A stretch of DNA of 64,000 bases from the NCBI GenBank assembly GCA_907165065.1, contig OU015523.1, positions 119,996,246 through 120,060,245 on the forward strand, given 5' to 3'. This document shows, piece after piece, positions 60,694 to 64,000 of this stretch (the stretch's first letter is position 1; every line of letters begins with the position of its first letter). The translations under genes and the position numbers were made by a program. This DNA is from Caprimulgus europaeus (taxonomy: Eukaryota; Chordata; Aves; Caprimulgiformes; Caprimulgidae). The notes under the pieces are model-generated. The model was given only the letters and a program-made list of their open reading frames with translations. It had not been told where the DNA came from and did not search any database.

Positions 60694-60732
60694 AGGAGGG
60701 GAAAAAAAAAAAGAAAAAGAAAAAAAAAGAGA
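60694..60732. repeat. 39-base polypurine tract
   Basis: Only A and G from 60694 to 60732, with A-runs separated by single G. Mirror-like purine tracts can form triplex DNA (class knowledge). No adjacent retroelement tail is recognised. Confidence 0.85.
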
Positions 60733-62350
60733 CAAAACCAGCTCACTTGTAGTAATGACACAACCACCTCACTTGTAACAGAAGCTAATATGTTTCCATT
60801 ACAATGGCCACATATAACGGGTAGTTAATCATCAAGAAAATTCATTAGCTGAATGTCACAGGAACCTATGTACTGTAGCAAATGAACAATGGACAACAGT
60901 TTGAGCTCTAATTCAGCAGTGAGTTGCCCTCGTAAGGCTTCTTTCCTCTTTACAAAATTGGGCACAAAGCTAATGGTATGATAAATGGGTGTTTGAACTT
61001 AGTAGGCTTCCTTGATTGCAAGGACAGCAGTTATTCCTGCATAAGCTCCAGTAAATATCTCATATTGGGTGTTGTTTCACAGGCTTTTGAATACTGTGTG
61101 CTTTCACAACAGTGGAGCTGTCACATGGAAAACTGAGGCAGGAGGAATCAACCACCCCACAAACAATGTTTGCCTGATTTAATCTTTTGGGTTCTATATT
61201 TTGCTGATGTAAATTAGTTCTTTAGTGTAGTGCACAAATCACCACTGTGGTTCACGTGGCTTGGCCCATGCCCATGTGAGCCTTAGTAGTGCTTAAAATG
61301 TGCTTATGCTTGTACCACTCTTTTAGAGAGTTTGGGAACTTTGTAAATAGCTTTTTTCCCTTTTCAGATTGAAAGCACACCTGTATGTTTCAAAGTCACC
61401 TTATGGACAGAACACATGGTCTGGCACAGCTCTGAGCTACGAATACAAATCTCTGCCTGAAAGAATCAGCAATTTAAGAGTAGAGATGGTGTGTGTGAAA
61501 TAACAGGATGTGGATGTGGAGTTTGGAAGATAAATGAGGACCTGAAGGAAAAGGGCTGACTGAAGATGCTTTTGACAGCCCATGGCCTGTTTCTCTGAGA
61601 TAGTCTGCTGATGTTTATAAGGGGTATTTCTATGTGTTCAGGAAGCTACAGTACCAACCTTCCACCCGTGCCCAGCTTGCTGAAAAGCTGAAGGCCATGA
61701 CTAACCTCTGAGCTGCCACTGCCAGCTCTTCCCCTGGGGATGGGAACACTACACAACACCTTCTAACCAGAGCAATGAGCACCAAACTCCACTTCCCACC
61801 TCGAGTCCCAACCCCTTGGAAAGCCAGGACTCAGGTTGTACTCAACGTTTTGGTTCCCCTCTCCTCAGTATTGTTTTTATAGAAAACTAAAAACAACATG
61901 AGGGAAGAAGTAACTGCAGGGCAAGAACTGAGTGCTTGCTCCATACCTCACCCAGCATCAGACAAGCTCGCACAACAGTGACAGCTGGCCCCAAAATACC
62001 ACCAAATATTTCTTTCATTCTTTCTTCTATTACATTTTTTCCCAGATAATAAATGAAGAAGTAATTTGTTTACAAGCCACTTTCTCTTTTTCTCTGCTGG
62101 GTGCTTCAGATGTCAGTATGATAGAAGAGCGAGGGATTTGTGGTACATCTTTGTGCCTCGGCCAAGGATCTGCTGCACAATCCATTATCGCTGAGGATAT
62201 TTGCATGAAAATGGAGCATCCAGCAGTTGCTTTCATAGGTTCACATTTGTCCATGTAGAGAAACAGCCACAGTCTCAGCAGAAATAACCTCTTGTGTTGT
62301 AACCTGTGCCTTTCTCCATCTATATACTAGGTGGATGGTTTTTTTGGAAG

Positions 62351-62367
62351 TTTTTTTTTTTTTTTTT
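62351..62367. repeat. T17 homopolymer
   Basis: Uninterrupted T-run following 'tttttttggaag'. No element recognised. Confidence 0.8.
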
Positions 62368-63084
62368 ATCTTGTAGTACTTATACTGCAGAATGCTTTTA
62401 GAGGCAGAGGAAATATTTATTTACTCACTAAAATTAAATCTATATGGAAAGTACAGAACTGATCTGTACTAGCAATATCAAGACTGAAACTGTATTGTCT
62501 TTGTATCTTAACAGATTTTAAACTGAGTTATCTAATTAACTAATTTGATTTAAAAGGAAAAAAAAAGTGTAGTGTTTCTTCAACTTCTCTGTTTTATTAA
62601 CTTCCAACTCCAATGACTCTTGTTATTTATTCTTTAGACAAGATTAAATTCTTGTTTATGGTTTGTAATCACATGAAGTAATTTGGAATATTCATTTTTC
62701 TATGCCTGGAGCAGTAATTAATTGGACCCAAATGCATAGGAATGGACCTTCTTTTAAAGGCCTGTGAAATGATAATTACAGTTGTAACACAAAATCAGCC
62801 TTCTAATACTAGAGAAGCCAACAAATAAAAGCATTATTGAAATAATTATTCCTCCCCACACACACTCCCTATCAGAACAACAGCGTAGGAAAGATAAAAC
62901 ATTTTTATCTTTTGGATATGGGGTTCAAATTCTCTTTATTTCAACAGTCAGCAATAAATCTACAGTTATCTGAATTTCATTTCAGCAGCCCAGGATTTCT
63001 GAAGCTCTCCCTCTTGGTTTAATTCTGTTGTTAAGAAATTAACTTCTAAAATACATCATGAAAATATAGTCAGAGCCAGACAAA

Positions 63085-63138
63085 TTAGTAGATCATTGAA
63101 TTCCTTGGAAGACTCTTCCACCCCAACATTGTATAAAT
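63085..63138 (+). mobile_element. Probable worn CR1 3'-tail stub
   Basis: 'tagtagatcattgaattcc', 'ttggaagactcttccacccc' and 'aacattgtataaata' resemble the CR1 terminus 'gactagatgatcttggaaggtctcttccaaccccaacattctatgatt'. Fifty bases with several mismatches; the 8-base units are degraded. Confidence 0.4.
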
Positions 63139-64000
63139 ATGTGTAAAATTATAGCAGTTATGGGAATAAGTTTCTGTGTATCAGACTATTTACTTTAAAA
63201 CCCAGGAGAATCTTCTAAGCTTTCTGATTTTCTCACATTCCTTAAATCAAGGTGAAAGAACACTTAATTTTCAATTGAAAATCAATTCATTATTATAAAA
63301 TCAAGAGGTTGACAGAGATCATGGGATCAAGAACTTTAACTGTGTTAATCTAAAGTGTGAGATTTTATTTGTCTTCATGATGCAAGATTTCTACATTATT
63401 TATAGGAAAACATTTTTCCAGATGTCACTCTTTATAAATAATTTTTTCTAGTTACAATGCATCAGGCCATTCTGTTTTATACCCAAGTGATCACTTCTGA
63501 TTTATGTAGCATGGAGCTTTGTTGTAGAAGATCACTGTGGAAATTTAACTGCAAGATACCCTTCTTTGGAAACACCTTGGACAGCTCTCAACATTTTATA
63601 GGTTTAGTGGTTTATTTTCTTTAAACCAAGTGCTATTGTAAATAATCTGATTCAAACATTATTATACATTATTTTACAGTTATCTGGAAGGGAGATTGAG
63701 ACAAATGCTAGCTTTCAGGAGCTAACACTCATAATATTTTAAGAAGAGTTAGTTTTTATTTCTGTGCTACTCAGCAAGCCAGTGTCTTTCCCAGTTTAAA
63801 TCAGTTCTTATGATAACATAAGGTTAAATTTTATCACACTGCAGAGGATTTGGAACTGATAAAAGAAGCCAACTGAGTATTTTTCCTATACTATCACCAC
63901 CATCTCTATCCATTTATATGGATTCTTACAGGAAAGCAGCACAACTACTGCTATCCCAAGTATCAGAAATGATACTTTTACTTCAGTAGGAGTGATACAG
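63139..64000. other. Unique AT-rich DNA to the window end
   Basis: No gene or repeat recognised. Confidence 0.5.

Larger units (their letters stand above)
60055..63084. other. Unique DNA with polypurine tract
   Basis: About 3 kb without a recognised gene or repeat family. A 39-base pure purine tract lies at 60694-60732. Bases 61600-61880 are less AT-rich than the surroundings but show no gene. A T17 run lies at 62351-62367. The 108-codon frame at 61932-62258 has no recognisable motif. Confidence 0.5.

Noticed and set aside
61932-62258. 108-codon plus-strand frame with a matching open frame on the other strand
   Set aside because: No recognisable protein family on either strand; no flanking splice sites that pair well.
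62925-62950. 'ggttcaaattc', similar to a tRNA B box
   Set aside because: No A box, acceptor stem or cloverleaf can be placed around it.

Overview
The window looks like nuclear DNA of a bird. The base for this is the repeat content: at least sixteen CR1 LINE fragments with the avian 3' end (a line such as 'ttggaagggacctc' or its complement, closed by 'attctatg' units), one LTR of the avian ERVL type, weak remains of older amniote SINEs (MIR-like), long A/T-rich unique stretches and A/C-rich tracts of the 'aaacccaacaaaa' kind. CR1-derived sequence makes up very roughly an eighth of the 64 kb by my own summing of the spans below. That is high for a bird and would fit a CR1-rich lineage such as woodpeckers and their relatives, but this is only an inference.

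I find no protein-coding host gene, tRNA or rRNA. The longest open frames are explained by CR1: the 258-codon minus-strand frame at 37145-37921 is the C-terminal part of CR1 ORF2, and most other frames above 100 codons are antisense shadows of CR1 or chance. The window is therefore best read as intergenic DNA or the inside of a very long intron. Two short blocks with good splice-site sequences (43445-43494 and 48795-48939) are the only hints of host transcripts.

Layout: 1-9.6 kb is mostly unique DNA with a MIR-like remnant, a CR1 tail stub and one antisense CR1 block. 9.6-13.8 kb holds two sense CR1 3' ends and, between them, a head-on pair of CR1 reverse-transcriptase pieces. 18.9-19.7 kb is a sense CR1 copy of a different subfamily. 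26.8-27.0 kb is a rare piece from the start of CR1 ORF2 (endonuclease). 28.1-29.0 kb is an old, worn CR1. 30.5-36.3 kb is the longest tract without any recognised repeat. 36.3-37.9 kb is a dense antisense CR1 cluster including the best preserved copy. 42.8, 47.1 and 49.9-50.7 kb hold further antisense CR1 pieces. 55.9-57.5 kb is a layered block in which an ERVL-type LTR sits inside an older CR1. 59.6-60.1 kb is a last sense CR1 3' end, and 63.1 kb a worn tail.

No previously undescribed functional system could be supported. The points most worth a second look are the nested CR1/LTR block, the CR1 endonuclease fragment, the opposed RT fragments, the two candidate exons (one within a MIR-like element) and an unexplained lysine-rich open frame near 24.2 kb.
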